In this document: one piece after another, positions 7,354-15,584 of the stretch
Layout: each line of letters starts with the position of its first letter
Numbering within the stretch: position 1 is the stretch's first letter
Assembly: GCF_005889745.1 (NCBI RefSeq)
Contig: NZ_VCKZ01000025.1
Coordinates: 1-39,868 of the forward strand
From: Actinomadura geliboluensis
GTDB taxonomy: Bacteria; Actinomycetota; Actinomycetes; Streptosporangiales; Streptosporangiaceae
Reading direction: 5' to 3'
DNA: 39,868 nt
Notes under the pieces: model-generated
Databases searched by the model: none
Told to the model about the DNA's origin: nothing
The model's input: only the letters and a program-made list of their open reading frames with translations
Translations under genes and position numbers: made by a program

Positions 7354-9020
7354 GCGACGGCGTGGAGTGGGACCACGAGTACGACCTCGTCATCGTCGGC
7401 AGCGGCGGCGGCGGGATGACCGCCGCCCTCACCGCGCACGACGTCGGCATGTCCGCGCTGATCGTCGAGAAGGGCAAGCGGTTCGGCGGCTCCACCGCCG
7501 TCTCCGGCGGCGGCATCTGGATCCCGAACAACCCGACGCTGAAGGCGCGCGGCCACGACGACAGCCGCGAGTCGATCCGCGCCTACCTGGACGAGCTCAC
7601 GCAGGGCCGCGTCCCTGGGGAGCGCCTGGACGCCTTCATCGACAACGGCCCCGCCGCGATGGAGCTCATCGGCAAGAGCAAGTGGATGCAGTTCTTCTGG
7701 ACGAAGGGCTACGCCGACTACCACCCCGAGTACGAGGGCGGCCGCCCGCTCGGCCGGTCCATCGAGGCCAAGCCGTTCGACACCCGCAAGCTCGGCGAGG
7801 ACGAGAAGTACCAGCGGCCGAACAGCATGAAGGGCCCGCTCGGCCTGTGGATCACCGCGAAGGACTACCACGACCTCGCGATGGCCAAGCGCACCTGGGC
7901 CGGCCGGCGCGCGTCGCTGGTCGCGGCGTGGCGCGTCTCGTCCAACATGGTCCGCCGTCGGCACATGTCGACCGGCGGCCGGGCCCTCGCCGCCCGGCTC
8001 CGGATGGCGCTGAAGGACGCCGGGATCCCGCTCTGGCTGAAGACCACCATGACCGAGCTGGTCACCGACGAGGACGGCCGCGTCACCGGGATCGTCGCGA
8101 CCCGCGACGGTGAGACGGTCCGCATCCGCGGCCGCAAGGGCGTCCTGCTCGCGACGGGCGGGTTCGACCACAACCAGGAGATGCGCGACAAGTACCTCCC
8201 GAAGGGCGGCCAGGAGGACTTCGCGATGGGCGCCCGCGAGAACACCGGCGACGGCATCCGCGCCGGCGAGAGCGTCGGCGGCGCCCTGGACCTGATGGAC
8301 GACGCCTGGTGGATGCCGGCCGTCCGGCACCCGGCCGGCGCGGTCATCCCGCTGCTGTCGGAGCGGTGCATCCCGCGGTCGGTGATCGTCGGCCAGGACG
8401 GCCGCCGGTTCACCAACGAGTCGGCCCCCTACGTCAACTTCGTGCACGACCAGCTCGAGGGCGGGCACGTCCCGTGCTGGTTCGTGATGGACGCCAAGGC
8501 CCGCGCCCGCTACCCGTTCGCGCAGATCCTGCCGGGCGCGCCGATCCCGAAGGCGTTCTACGACAAGGGCATCGCGTTCAAGGCCGACTCGCTGGAGGAG
8601 CTCGCCGGGAAGATCGGCGTCCCGGCGGACGCGCTGGCCGACACCGTCCAGAAGTTCAACGGGTACGCCCGCGCGGGCAAGGACCCCGAGTTCGGCCGCG
8701 GCGACTCCGCCTACGACCGCTACTACGGCGACCCCAACCTGAAGAACCCGAACCTGGACGTCATCGAGGGCGGCCCCTACTACGGCTTCCGGATGGAGGT
8801 CGGCGACCTCGGCACCAAGGGCGGCCTCGTGTCGGACGAGCACGCCCGCGTCCTGCGCGAGGACGGCTCCGTCATCGAGGGCCTGTACGTGACGGGCAAC
8901 TCGTCGGCGTCGGTGATGGGCAACGAGTACGCCGGCCCCGGCGCGACGATCGGCCCGTCCATCGTGTTCGGCTACATCGCGGCGCGGCACGCCGCCGGAA
9001 AGGCCCCGGAACGGTCATGA
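7350..9020 (+). CDS. kstD: 3-Ketosteroid Delta1-dehydrogenase family flavoprotein
   Basis: This 556-aa FAD enzyme of the KstD/fumarate-reductase superfamily has an N-terminal dinucleotide motif Val-Gly-Ser-Gly-Gly-Gly-Gly at about 16-22 and a Glu that should hold the FAD ribose. Active-site features of Delta1-dehydrogenases are present: Tyr527 and Gly531 in the Tyr-Ala-Gly-Pro-Gly run (Tyr487/Gly491 pair in the Rhodococcus enzyme), a Tyr in Ala-Pro-Tyr-Val-Asn-Phe, and a Tyr in Ala-Asp-Tyr-His-Pro. These enzymes desaturate C1-C2 of 3-ketosteroids, which with 9-hydroxylation opens ring B. Overlaps of 4 bases on both sides couple it to hsaD and kshB. The exact steroid substrate is unknown, and several KstD paralogues per genome is normal in steroid degraders. 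Confidence 0.85.
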   Translation: MSDGVEWDHEYDLVIVGSGGGGMTAALTAHDVGMSALIVEKGKRFGGSTAVSGGGIWIPNNPTLKARGHDDSRESIRAYLDELTQGRVPGERLDAFIDNGPAAMELIGKSKWMQFFWTKGYADYHPEYEGGRPLGRSIEAKPFDTRKLGEDEKYQRPNSMKGPLGLWITAKDYHDLAMAKRTWAGRRASLVAAWRVSSNMVRRRHMSTGGRALAARLRMALKDAGIPLWLKTTMTELVTDEDGRVTGIVATRDGETVRIRGRKGVLLATGGFDHNQEMRDKYLPKGGQEDFAMGARENTGDGIRAGESVGGALDLMDDAWWMPAVRHPAGAVIPLLSERCIPRSVIVGQDGRRFTNESAPYVNFVHDQLEGGHVPCWFVMDAKARARYPFAQILPGAPIPKAFYDKGIAFKADSLEELAGKIGVPADALADTVQKFNGYARAGKDPEFGRGDSAYDRYYGDPNLKNPNLDVIEGGPYYGFRMEVGDLGTKGGLVSDEHARVLREDGSVIEGLYVTGNSSASVMGNEYAGPGATIGPSIVFGYIAARHAAGKAPERS

Positions 9021-10030
9021 CGGCTCTGAAGGCGCGGGTGGTGGAGGTCGTCCGCGAGACGGCCGACGCGCACTCGCTCGTCCTCGAACCCGCCGAGGGC
9101 GACCGGGACCGGTTCGCCTACCGCCCCGGGCAGTTCCTCACGGTCCGGGTCCCGGCCGAGGACGGCTGGGCGGCGCGCTGCTACTCGCTGTGCAGCTCGC
9201 CGCTCACCGACGACCGGCTGAAGGTCACGGTCAAGCGGGTCGCCGGCGGTCTCGGGTCCAACTGGATCTGCGACAACGTCACCGCCGGCGACGTGCTGGA
9301 GGTGCTGCGCCCGGCGGGGACGTTCACCCCGGCGTCGCTCGACGAGGACCTGCTGCTCGTCGCGGGCGGCAGCGGCATCACCCCGGTGATGTCGATCCTG
9401 AAGTCGTGCCTGGCCGGCGGGACCGGCAAGGTCGCGCTGCTGTACGCGAACCGGGACGAGAAGTCGGTGATCTTCGCGGCGGAGCTGCGGGAGCTGACCG
9501 AGCGGCACCCCGACCGGCTCACCGTCGTCCACCTGCTGGAGTCGGTGCAGGGGCTGCCGACCCCGGCCGTCCTGCGGTCGCTGGCCGCGCCCTACACCGG
9601 GCGGCAGGCGTTCGTGTGCGGACCCGAGATCTTCATGGACCTCGTCACCGGCACGTTCACCGACCTCGGCGTCCGCGTCCACGTCGAGCGCTTCTTCTCG
9701 CTGGAGAACGACCCCTTCGAGGAGCCCGAGGACCCCCCGGAGGACACCGGGGACGCCGGCGAGGTCGAGGTCGAGATGGACGGGGAGACCCGCACCGTCC
9801 CCTGGGCGAAGTCGGAGCGCCTCCTCGACGCGCTGCTGCGCGCCGGCGTCGACGCCCCGTTCTCCTGCCGGGAGGGCAACTGCTCGGCCTGCGCCTGCAT
9901 CCGGCTGGAGGGCGAGGTCACCCTGGACGCCAACACGGTCCTCGACGAGCAGGATCTCGCCGACGGCCTCATCCTCGCCTGTCAGGCGAGGCCGGTCACC
10001 GACCGGCTGAAGATCACCTACGACGGCTGA
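9017..10030 (+). CDS. kshB: KshB-like 3-ketosteroid 9alpha-monooxygenase reductase
   Basis: This 337-aa three-domain reductase has an FAD domain with Arg-Pro-Gly-Gln-Phe and Arg-Cys-Tyr-Ser-Leu-Cys-Ser-Ser-Pro (about residues 36-60), an NAD domain with Gly-Gly-Ser-Gly-Ile-Thr-Pro-Val-Met-Ser-Ile (about 117-127) and Cys-Gly-Pro-Glu, and a C-terminal plant-type [2Fe-2S] domain. Its ligands are Cys284, 289, 292 and 322 (C-x4-C-x2-C-x29-C). The order and several stretches, such as Ser-Asn-Trp-Ile-Cys-Asp and Glu-Ser-Val-Gln-Gly-Leu-Pro, match KshB closely. It passes NADH electrons to the Rieske oxygenase KshA, encoded 24 kb away at 34068-35225. Here it is coupled to kstD (ATGA overlap) and followed by an HsaA-like gene. 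A PaaE/Hmp-type reductase for another oxygenase is the alternative. Confidence 0.88.
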   Translation: MTALKARVVEVVRETADAHSLVLEPAEGDRDRFAYRPGQFLTVRVPAEDGWAARCYSLCSSPLTDDRLKVTVKRVAGGLGSNWICDNVTAGDVLEVLRPAGTFTPASLDEDLLLVAGGSGITPVMSILKSCLAGGTGKVALLYANRDEKSVIFAAELRELTERHPDRLTVVHLLESVQGLPTPAVLRSLAAPYTGRQAFVCGPEIFMDLVTGTFTDLGVRVHVERFFSLENDPFEEPEDPPEDTGDAGEVEVEMDGETRTVPWAKSERLLDALLRAGVDAPFSCREGNCSACACIRLEGEVTLDANTVLDEQDLADGLILACQARPVTDRLKITYDG

Positions 10031-10052
10031 AACACATCACGGGAGACAGGCG

Positions 10053-11237
10053 ATGGCGAACCGCGTGCTTGACACGATCATGGAGAGGGCGGAGCAGATC
10101 CGCGAGCTGGGCCCGGCCAACGAGGCCCTCGGCCGGCTGGACGACAAGGCCGCGTCGATCCTGCGGGAGGCCGGCGCGATCCGGCTGCTCCAGCCGAAGG
10201 AGTACGGCGGCCTGGAGGTCCACCCCCGCGAGTTCGCCGAGACGGTGATGGGGATCGCGTCCCTGGACGGCTCCACCGGCTGGATCGCCGGCATCGTCGG
10301 CGTCCACCCGTGGGAGATGGCCTACGCCGACCCGAAGGTGCGCGAGGAGATCTGGGGCGCCGACCCCGACACCTGGATCGCCTCCCCGTACGCGCCGATG
10401 GGCATCGCCCGCCCGGTCGACGGCGGCTACGTCTTCAACGGCCGCTGGCAGTTCTCCTCCGGCACCGACCACTGCGACTGGATCTTCCTCGGCGCGATGC
10501 TCGGCGACGACGAGGGCAAGATGGCGCAGCCGCCGCGGTCGCTGCACATGATCCTGCCCCGCTCCGACTACGAGATCGTCGAGGACTCGTGGGACGTCGC
10601 CGGGCTGAAGGGCACCGGCAGCAAGGACATCATCGTCAAGGACGCCTTCGTCCCGGCCTACCGGACGCTGGAGTACTCCAAGGTCGTCGACGGGTCCGCG
10701 CCGCGCGAGGCGGGGCTGACCAACCCGTCCTACCTGATGCCGTTCTCCTGCGTGTTCCCGCTCGGCATCACCTCCGCGGTGATCGGCATCGCCGAGGGCG
10801 CGCTGCACCACCACCTCGCCTACCAGCGCAACCGCGTCCAGATCACCGGCACCAAGATCAAGGACGACCCGTACGTGCTGTACGCGATCAGCGAGGCCGC
10901 CGAGGAGATCAAGGCGTCCCGGACCGCGCTGCTCGACAACTGCTCGCGGATGTACGACATGGTCGCCGCCGGGCACGTCCCGACGTTCGCCGAGCGCGCC
11001 GCCGGCCGCCGCACCCAGGTGCGCGCCGCGTGGCGGGCCTGCCAGGCGATGAACGAGATCGTCGTCCGCTCGGGCGGCAACGCGATGCGCAACGACAACC
11101 CGATCCAGCGCTTCTGGCGGGACGCGCACGTCGGCCTCGCCCACGCGATCCACGTGCCGGGCTCCGTCTACCACGTGAGCGCCCTGACGGACCTGGACAT
11201 CGAGCCGCCCCAGGGCCCGATGCGCTCGATGATCTGA
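10053..11237 (+). CDS. HsaA-like flavin-dependent oxygenase (acyl-CoA dehydrogenase fold), second copy
   Basis: This 394-aa protein is related to the oxygenase component of 3-HSA hydroxylase, with an acyl-CoA-dehydrogenase fold used as a group D flavin monooxygenase. Visible anchors are Leu-Leu-Gln-Pro-Lys-Glu-Tyr-Gly-Gly near 47, Gly-Ser-Thr-Gly-Trp near 73, Ser-Pro-Tyr-Ala-Pro-Met-Gly near 112, Gly-Arg-Trp-Gln-Phe-Ser-Ser-Gly near 130, Gly-Leu-Lys-Gly-Thr-Gly-Ser near 185, and Gln-Arg-Phe-Trp-Arg-Asp-Ala-His near the C-terminus. It differs more from HsaA than the copy at 35381-36547, mainly in its C-terminal segment, so it may hydroxylate a different phenol. A GGGAGA ribosome site precedes the ATG, and it is the last gene of the hsaD operon. 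Reduced flavin could come from the HsaB-like protein. Confidence 0.82.
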   Translation: MANRVLDTIMERAEQIRELGPANEALGRLDDKAASILREAGAIRLLQPKEYGGLEVHPREFAETVMGIASLDGSTGWIAGIVGVHPWEMAYADPKVREEIWGADPDTWIASPYAPMGIARPVDGGYVFNGRWQFSSGTDHCDWIFLGAMLGDDEGKMAQPPRSLHMILPRSDYEIVEDSWDVAGLKGTGSKDIIVKDAFVPAYRTLEYSKVVDGSAPREAGLTNPSYLMPFSCVFPLGITSAVIGIAEGALHHHLAYQRNRVQITGTKIKDDPYVLYAISEAAEEIKASRTALLDNCSRMYDMVAAGHVPTFAERAAGRRTQVRAAWRACQAMNEIVVRSGGNAMRNDNPIQRFWRDAHVGLAHAIHVPGSVYHVSALTDLDIEPPQGPMRSMI

Positions 11238-11267
11238 CCGTCCTCCAGATCCCCCCGCCCCCTAGAC

Positions 11268-11308
11268 GGCGTGCCGTGGTCGGAGCGCCTTCACGACCAC
11301 GGCACGCC
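11268..11308. terminator. Strong bidirectional hairpin terminator
   Basis: Perfect 15-base arms (11268-11282 and 11294-11308, GGCGTGCCGTGGTCG and its complement) flank an 11-base loop. The hairpin sits in the 82-base gap between the convergent HsaA-like and SDR genes, with a TT next to the right arm. It should stop transcription from both sides. Confidence 0.8.
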
Positions 11309-11319
11309 TTCCAATCGGG

Positions 11320-12156
11320 TCAGTCCAGGAGCCCGAGTTCGGCGACGAGCTTGGGCGTCCAGATGACCCGCCCAAGGAACCTCTCGGCCTCCGGGTGCGT
11401 GACCAGCCAGACGATGGCCGCGCCCGGAGCCTCCTCCGGCGTCGCCTCGAAGCCCTTGCCCTTGAGGGCGTCGATCCCGCCGCGCGCGGCGCCCGCGTCC
11501 GTGACCACGAAGCCGGGGTCGAGGTTAAACGCGCGGATCCCATGCCCCCGGTACTCGGCGTTGACCGCGCCCGCGAGCCGTCCGAACGCCGCCTTGGACG
11601 CCGAGTACGCCACGCCCCAGCCGCCCTCGCCGGGTGGCGCCGGCGGGTCGCTGGTGGCCGACCCGGAGCACAGGTTCACGATCGTCCCGCCGCCCTGCTG
11701 GACCATCGCCGGGAGGACGGCCTGGAGCAGGACGATCTGGTTCAGGTAGTTGCCTGCGGCGACCTGCTCCGCGACGTCCACGTCCAGGTCGAGGAACCGC
11801 TCGTGGGTGCCCGGGATGTGCGCCACCGCGTTGTTGACCAGGACGTCGACCCGTCCCCACGCGTCCAGCACGGTCCGCGCCGCGGCCCGGACGCTGCCGC
11901 GGTCGAGCAGGTCCATGCGCACGGGCAGGGCGCGCGCGCCCAGCGCCTCGATCTCCGCCCGCGTCCGCTCCAGGCTGCCGGGGACGGGGATCGCCGCCGC
12001 CGTGCCCTGGCGCGGCGGGATCCGGCCCTCGCCCTCCGCGACGGTCCGCGCGGTGAACGCGACGTCGTGCCCGGCGGCGGCCAGCGCGAGCGCCGTCCGC
12101 CGGCCGATTCCCCGGCTCGCCCCGGTCACCAGCGCGACCGGTCTCGTTGCTGTCAT
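11320..12156 (-). CDS. Short-chain dehydrogenase/reductase (SDR)
   Basis: This 278-aa classical SDR has the cofactor motif Thr-Gly-Ala-Ser-Arg-Gly-Ile-Gly at about 11-18, Asn-Asn-Ala at about 94-96, and the active site Tyr-Ser-Ala-Ser-Lys near 190. An insertion after the second beta strand (about 38-60, rich in Gly, Pro and Arg) and a long loop before the active Tyr make it larger than the usual 250 residues. The substrate is unknown; hydroxysteroid or hydroxyacyl oxidation fits the locus. The ATG at 12156 lacks a convincing ribosome site and sits in the divergent gap facing the hsaC operon, so it may share regulation with that operon. Confidence 0.88.
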   Translation of the reverse strand: MTATRPVALVTGASRGIGRRTALALAAAGHDVAFTARTVAEGEGRIPPRQGTAAAIPVPGSLERTRAEIEALGARALPVRMDLLDRGSVRAAARTVLDAWGRVDVLVNNAVAHIPGTHERFLDLDVDVAEQVAAGNYLNQIVLLQAVLPAMVQQGGGTIVNLCSGSATSDPPAPPGEGGWGVAYSASKAAFGRLAGAVNAEYRGHGIRAFNLDPGFVVTDAGAARGGIDALKGKGFEATPEEAPGAAIVWLVTHPEAERFLGRVIWTPKLVAELGLLD

Positions 12157-12302
12157 CACCGGATGATGACACCCGCCGCCCGGCCGGACCGCCGCGCGGT
12201 TCTCACTGAGCGGGAAGCCACCGGCACGCCGCCCCGCCGGTTTGGCAGGTTGAGCATGGACCGCCGTCCGCGCGGGCCGCGACACCGAAGGGATCGAGGA
12301 CA

Positions 12303-13214
12303 GTGACGCAGATCCGAGGGCTGGGTTATCTCAAGGTCCAGACCCGCCACATCGACCGCTGGCGCGAGTTCGCCCTCGACGGGCTCGGATTCGCCGAGGG
12401 AAGCGGCCCGAATCCCGAGGGCCTGTACCTGCGCATGGACGAGCGCCGGTCGCGCCTGCAGGTGCTGCCCGGCGACAGCGACCGGGTGCTGGCCGTGGGC
12501 TGGGAGGTCCGCGACCGGTTCGCGCTGGCCGCCGTCCGCGAGGCCGTCGAGAAGTCCGGGACGGCCGTGACGGCGCTGTCGGCCGAGGAGGCCGCGGAGC
12601 GCGACGCCGAGGAGGTCATCGCGTTCACCGACCCGGGCGGCACGCCCGTCGAGGTGTTCTTCGGCCCGGTGCTCGACCACAGCCCGGTCCGCACCGGCTT
12701 CGCGCAGACGTTCGTCACCGGCCCGATGGGCATGGGCCACGTCGTCCTGCCGACGCCGAACTTCGCCGAGACCGTCACGTTCTACAACGAGGTCCTCGGG
12801 TTCCTGCCGCGCGGCGCGATGAAGGTCGGCGGCGGCGCCGTCCGCATCCGCTTCATGGGCGTCAACCAGCGGCACCACAGCCTCGCGATCTGCCCGGCCC
12901 CGCACGACGGCGACCCGGGCCTCGTCCACCTGATGGTGGAGGTCGACACCCTCGACGCGGTCGGCATCGCGCTCGACACCGTCAAGGAGAAGGGCTTCTC
13001 CATCTCCTCCACGCTCGGCCGGCACACCAACGACAAGATGGTGTCGTTCTACGTCCGGGCCCCCGGCGGCTGGGACGTCGAGTACGGCTGCGAGGGCATG
13101 CTCGTGGACGAGACGTACTACACCGCCGAGGAGATCACGAAGGACAGCTACTGGGGCCACGACTGGTCGGGGTCCGAGCCGCTGGCCGCGTTCACCCCGC
13201 GGAAGAAGGGCTGA
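12303..13214 (+). CDS. hsaC: HsaC-like iron-dependent extradiol dioxygenase
   Basis: This 303-aa type I extradiol dioxygenase is built of two vicinal-oxygen-chelate modules. The iron ligands are His146 (Gly-Met-Gly-His-Val-Val-Leu), His209 (Leu-Val-His-Leu-Met-Val-Glu) and Glu260 (Trp-Asp-Val-Glu-Tyr). Second-sphere residues His192, His241 and Tyr250 are also in place. The overall pattern, including Arg-His-His-Ser-Leu-Ala and Thr-Leu-Gly-Arg-His, matches HsaC, which meta-cleaves the catecholic 3,4-DHSA. It starts at GTG with GAGG upstream and leads a five-gene operon with gaps of 10 bases or less or overlaps. BphC-like activity on another catechol is possible, but context favours the steroid catechol. 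Confidence 0.9.
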   Translation: MTQIRGLGYLKVQTRHIDRWREFALDGLGFAEGSGPNPEGLYLRMDERRSRLQVLPGDSDRVLAVGWEVRDRFALAAVREAVEKSGTAVTALSAEEAAERDAEEVIAFTDPGGTPVEVFFGPVLDHSPVRTGFAQTFVTGPMGMGHVVLPTPNFAETVTFYNEVLGFLPRGAMKVGGGAVRIRFMGVNQRHHSLAICPAPHDGDPGLVHLMVEVDTLDAVGIALDTVKEKGFSISSTLGRHTNDKMVSFYVRAPGGWDVEYGCEGMLVDETYYTAEEITKDSYWGHDWSGSEPLAAFTPRKKG

Positions 13215-13219
13215 CGCCG

Positions 13220-14692
13220 ATGGCCAAGCCCTCGGTGGAGCCGGTCGGCGCCGCGGAGGTGGAGTTCGACCACGAGTGCGACGTGCTCGTGGTCGGCTTC
13301 GGAGCGGCCGGCGCCGCCGCGGCGTACGAGGCCGCGGCGGCGGGCGCCGACGTGCTCGTCCTGGAGCGGTCGAGCGGCCCCGGCGGGACGTCCGCGCAGT
13401 CCGGCGGGGAGCTGTACCTCGGCGGCGGCACGCGGGTGCAGCAGGCGTGCGGCTTCGACGACACGCCCGACGACATGTTCGCCTTCCTCAAGGCGGCGCT
13501 CGGCCCGCACGCCGACGAGGAGAAGCTGCGGCTGTACTGCGACGGCAGCGTGGAGCACTTCGAGTGGTTCCGCGCGCGCGGCGTCCCGTTCAAGGAGAGC
13601 CTGTTCGAGGCGCCGTGCTGGATGCCGTACACCGAGGACGGCCTGATGTGGCTCGGTGAGAACGCCTGGCCGTACAACACGATCGCCCGGCCCGCGCCGC
13701 GCGGCCACCGGCCGGAGACCCCGATGTTCGCCGGCGGGATCCTGATGGAGAAGCTGATCGCGGCCGTCGCGGAGGCGGGCGCCGTCACCCACCAGGACAC
13801 CTACGCCACGAACCTCGTCGTGGACGGCTCCGGCCGCGTCACGGGCGTCGTCGCGCGCAAGTTCGCCGACACGGTCGTGTACCGGGCGCGCAAGGGCGTC
13901 GTCCTCACCTCCGGCGGGTTCGTCGACAACGAGGAGATGCTCGCCGACCACGCTCCGGTGCTGCTCGGGCACGACAAGGTCAGCGACGGCAGCAGCGACG
14001 GGTCCGGCATCCGGATGGCGACCGCGCTCGGCGCCGCGACCCGCCGGATGGCCGCCGTGGAGATCGCGCTCACCGCCAACCCCGCCGTCATCTGCCGGGG
14101 CATGCTGGTGGACGGCCTCGGCCGCCGCTTCATCAACGAGGACGTCTACCCGGGCCTGTTCAGCCACCGGGCCGTCCAGCACCAGCCCGGCCCCTACTGG
14201 GCGATCATCGACGAGACCGGGCACGACGAGATCTCCGAGGCCGACATGTGGGGCGTCCGCCCCAAGCACGCGGCGGAGACCCTCGCCGAGCTGGAGGAGT
14301 CCCTCGGCCTGCCGCCCGGCTCGCTGGAGGCGACCGTCGAGACCTACAACCGGTTCGCGGAGCGGGGCGAGGACCCCTACTTCCACAAGGACCCCAAGTG
14401 GCTGCGCCCGCTGAAGGGGCCGTTCGCGGCGATCGACCCGGCGGACGGGTTCTTCGGCGCGGGCAGGCACGGCGCCGGGACGGGCGCCGCCGGGTTCACC
14501 CTCGGCGGCCTGGACACCACCGTGGACGGCGAGGTCCGCAACCACTCCGGCGAGCCGATCCCCGGCCTGTACGCGGCGGGGCGCACGGCCGCCGGCATCC
14601 ACGGCGAGGGCTACATCAGCGGGACGTCCCTCGGCGACGGCACCTTCTTCGGCCGCCGCGCCGGACGGGCCGCCGCAGCATCTTCGAACTGA
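13220..14692 (+). CDS. FAD-dependent dehydrogenase/reductase with Delta4-(5alpha)-KstD-type signature
   Basis: This 490-aa flavoprotein belongs to the same superfamily as KstD but is shorter. The FAD motif Val-Gly-Phe-Gly-Ala-Ala-Gly-Ala-Ala is at about 27-35, and Gly-Gly-Thr-Ser-Ala-Gln-Ser-Gly-Gly at about 55-63. The C-terminal active site reads Gly-Tyr-Ile-Ser-Gly-Thr-Ser-Leu-Gly-Asp. Its Tyr-x-Ser spacing resembles the Tyr466/Ser468 pair described for Rhodococcus 3-ketosteroid Delta4-(5alpha)-dehydrogenase, and it lacks the Tyr-x3-Gly of Delta1-KstD. I infer oxidation of a 5alpha-3-ketosteroid or a related enone reaction. It follows hsaC by 5 bases. A general fumarate-reductase-like role remains possible. 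Confidence 0.75.
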   Translation: MAKPSVEPVGAAEVEFDHECDVLVVGFGAAGAAAAYEAAAAGADVLVLERSSGPGGTSAQSGGELYLGGGTRVQQACGFDDTPDDMFAFLKAALGPHADEEKLRLYCDGSVEHFEWFRARGVPFKESLFEAPCWMPYTEDGLMWLGENAWPYNTIARPAPRGHRPETPMFAGGILMEKLIAAVAEAGAVTHQDTYATNLVVDGSGRVTGVVARKFADTVVYRARKGVVLTSGGFVDNEEMLADHAPVLLGHDKVSDGSSDGSGIRMATALGAATRRMAAVEIALTANPAVICRGMLVDGLGRRFINEDVYPGLFSHRAVQHQPGPYWAIIDETGHDEISEADMWGVRPKHAAETLAELEESLGLPPGSLEATVETYNRFAERGEDPYFHKDPKWLRPLKGPFAAIDPADGFFGAGRHGAGTGAAGFTLGGLDTTVDGEVRNHSGEPIPGLYAAGRTAAGIHGEGYISGTSLGDGTFFGRRAGRAAAASSN

Positions 14693-14702
14693 GAGGTATT
14701 GC

Positions 14703-15584
14703 ATGAAGTACGCCGTCCTGCTCCCCGTCGCAGCGGGCGTGACCGCCGATCCGGCCTGGATCGGCGCGTACGTCCGGCACGCCGAGGCCTGCGGCTTCGA
14801 GTCGGTCGGCGCGGTCGAGCACGCGGTGGTGGCGAGCGGCTACTCCAGCGTCTACCCGTACGACACGTCCGGGAAGATGGAGCTCGCCGACGACCTGGAC
14901 ATCCCCGACCCGCTGGACCTGCTCGCGTTCCTCGCCGGGCAGACCTCCCGGATCGGGCTCGCCACCGGCGTGCTCGTCCTCCCGAACCACCACCCGGTGG
15001 TGCTGGCCAAGCGGCTCGCGACGATCGACGCGCTGTCCGGCGGGCGGCTGCGGCTGGTCGTCGGCATGGGCTGGATGCGCGAGGAGGTCGAGGCGTGCGG
15101 CGCCGACTTCGACTCGCGCGGCCGCCGCGCCGACGAGCAGCTCCAGGTGCTGCGCAAGCTGTGGGCCGACACCGCCCCCGAGGGCGCGACCCACGACGGG
15201 GAGTTCTTCCAGTTCAAGGGTGCGATGAGCTACCCGAAGCCCGTCCAGGAGGGCGGCGTGCCGATCCACGTCGGCGGCCACACCAAGGCAGCCGCGCGCC
15301 GCGCCGGCCGCTACGGCGACGGGCTCCAGCCGCTCGGCGTCGCCGGTGACGGGCTCAAGGCGCTCATCGCGCTGATGCGGGAAGAGGCCGAGAAGAATGA
15401 CCGCGACCCCGACGCCCTCGAACTGACGCTCGGCCACACCTTCGCCGGGATCACCCCGGAGAAGTCGGAGAGGCTCGCGGCCCGGGGCGCGAGCCGCCTC
15501 GTCCTGCGCGGCAACCCGACCACGGACCTGAACGAGGCCAAGGACGAGCTGTCGGCCTGCGCCGAGCGCCTGGGCCTGGCATGA
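14703..15584 (+). CDS. LLM-class F420-dependent oxidoreductase (second pair)
   Basis: This 293-aa luciferase-like protein of the F420-dependent group shows Ala-Thr-Gly-Val-Leu-Val-Leu-Pro-Asn-His-His-Pro (about 88-99), Ser-Gly-Gly-Arg-Leu (about 114-118) and Val-Gly-Met-Gly-Trp (about 121-125). The C-terminal segment Pro-Ile-His-Val-Gly-Gly-His-Thr is also typical. It probably carries out an F420-linked redox step on a ring-cleavage or ring-modified intermediate; the substrate is unknown. The GAGG ribosome site overlaps the end of the preceding gene, and its TGA overlaps the ATG of the SnoaL-like gene. It is a paralogue in context, but not a close copy, of the protein at 3497-4372. Confidence 0.87.
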   Translation: MKYAVLLPVAAGVTADPAWIGAYVRHAEACGFESVGAVEHAVVASGYSSVYPYDTSGKMELADDLDIPDPLDLLAFLAGQTSRIGLATGVLVLPNHHPVVLAKRLATIDALSGGRLRLVVGMGWMREEVEACGADFDSRGRRADEQLQVLRKLWADTAPEGATHDGEFFQFKGAMSYPKPVQEGGVPIHVGGHTKAAARRAGRYGDGLQPLGVAGDGLKALIALMREEAEKNDRDPDALELTLGHTFAGITPEKSERLAARGASRLVLRGNPTTDLNEAKDELSACAERLGLA

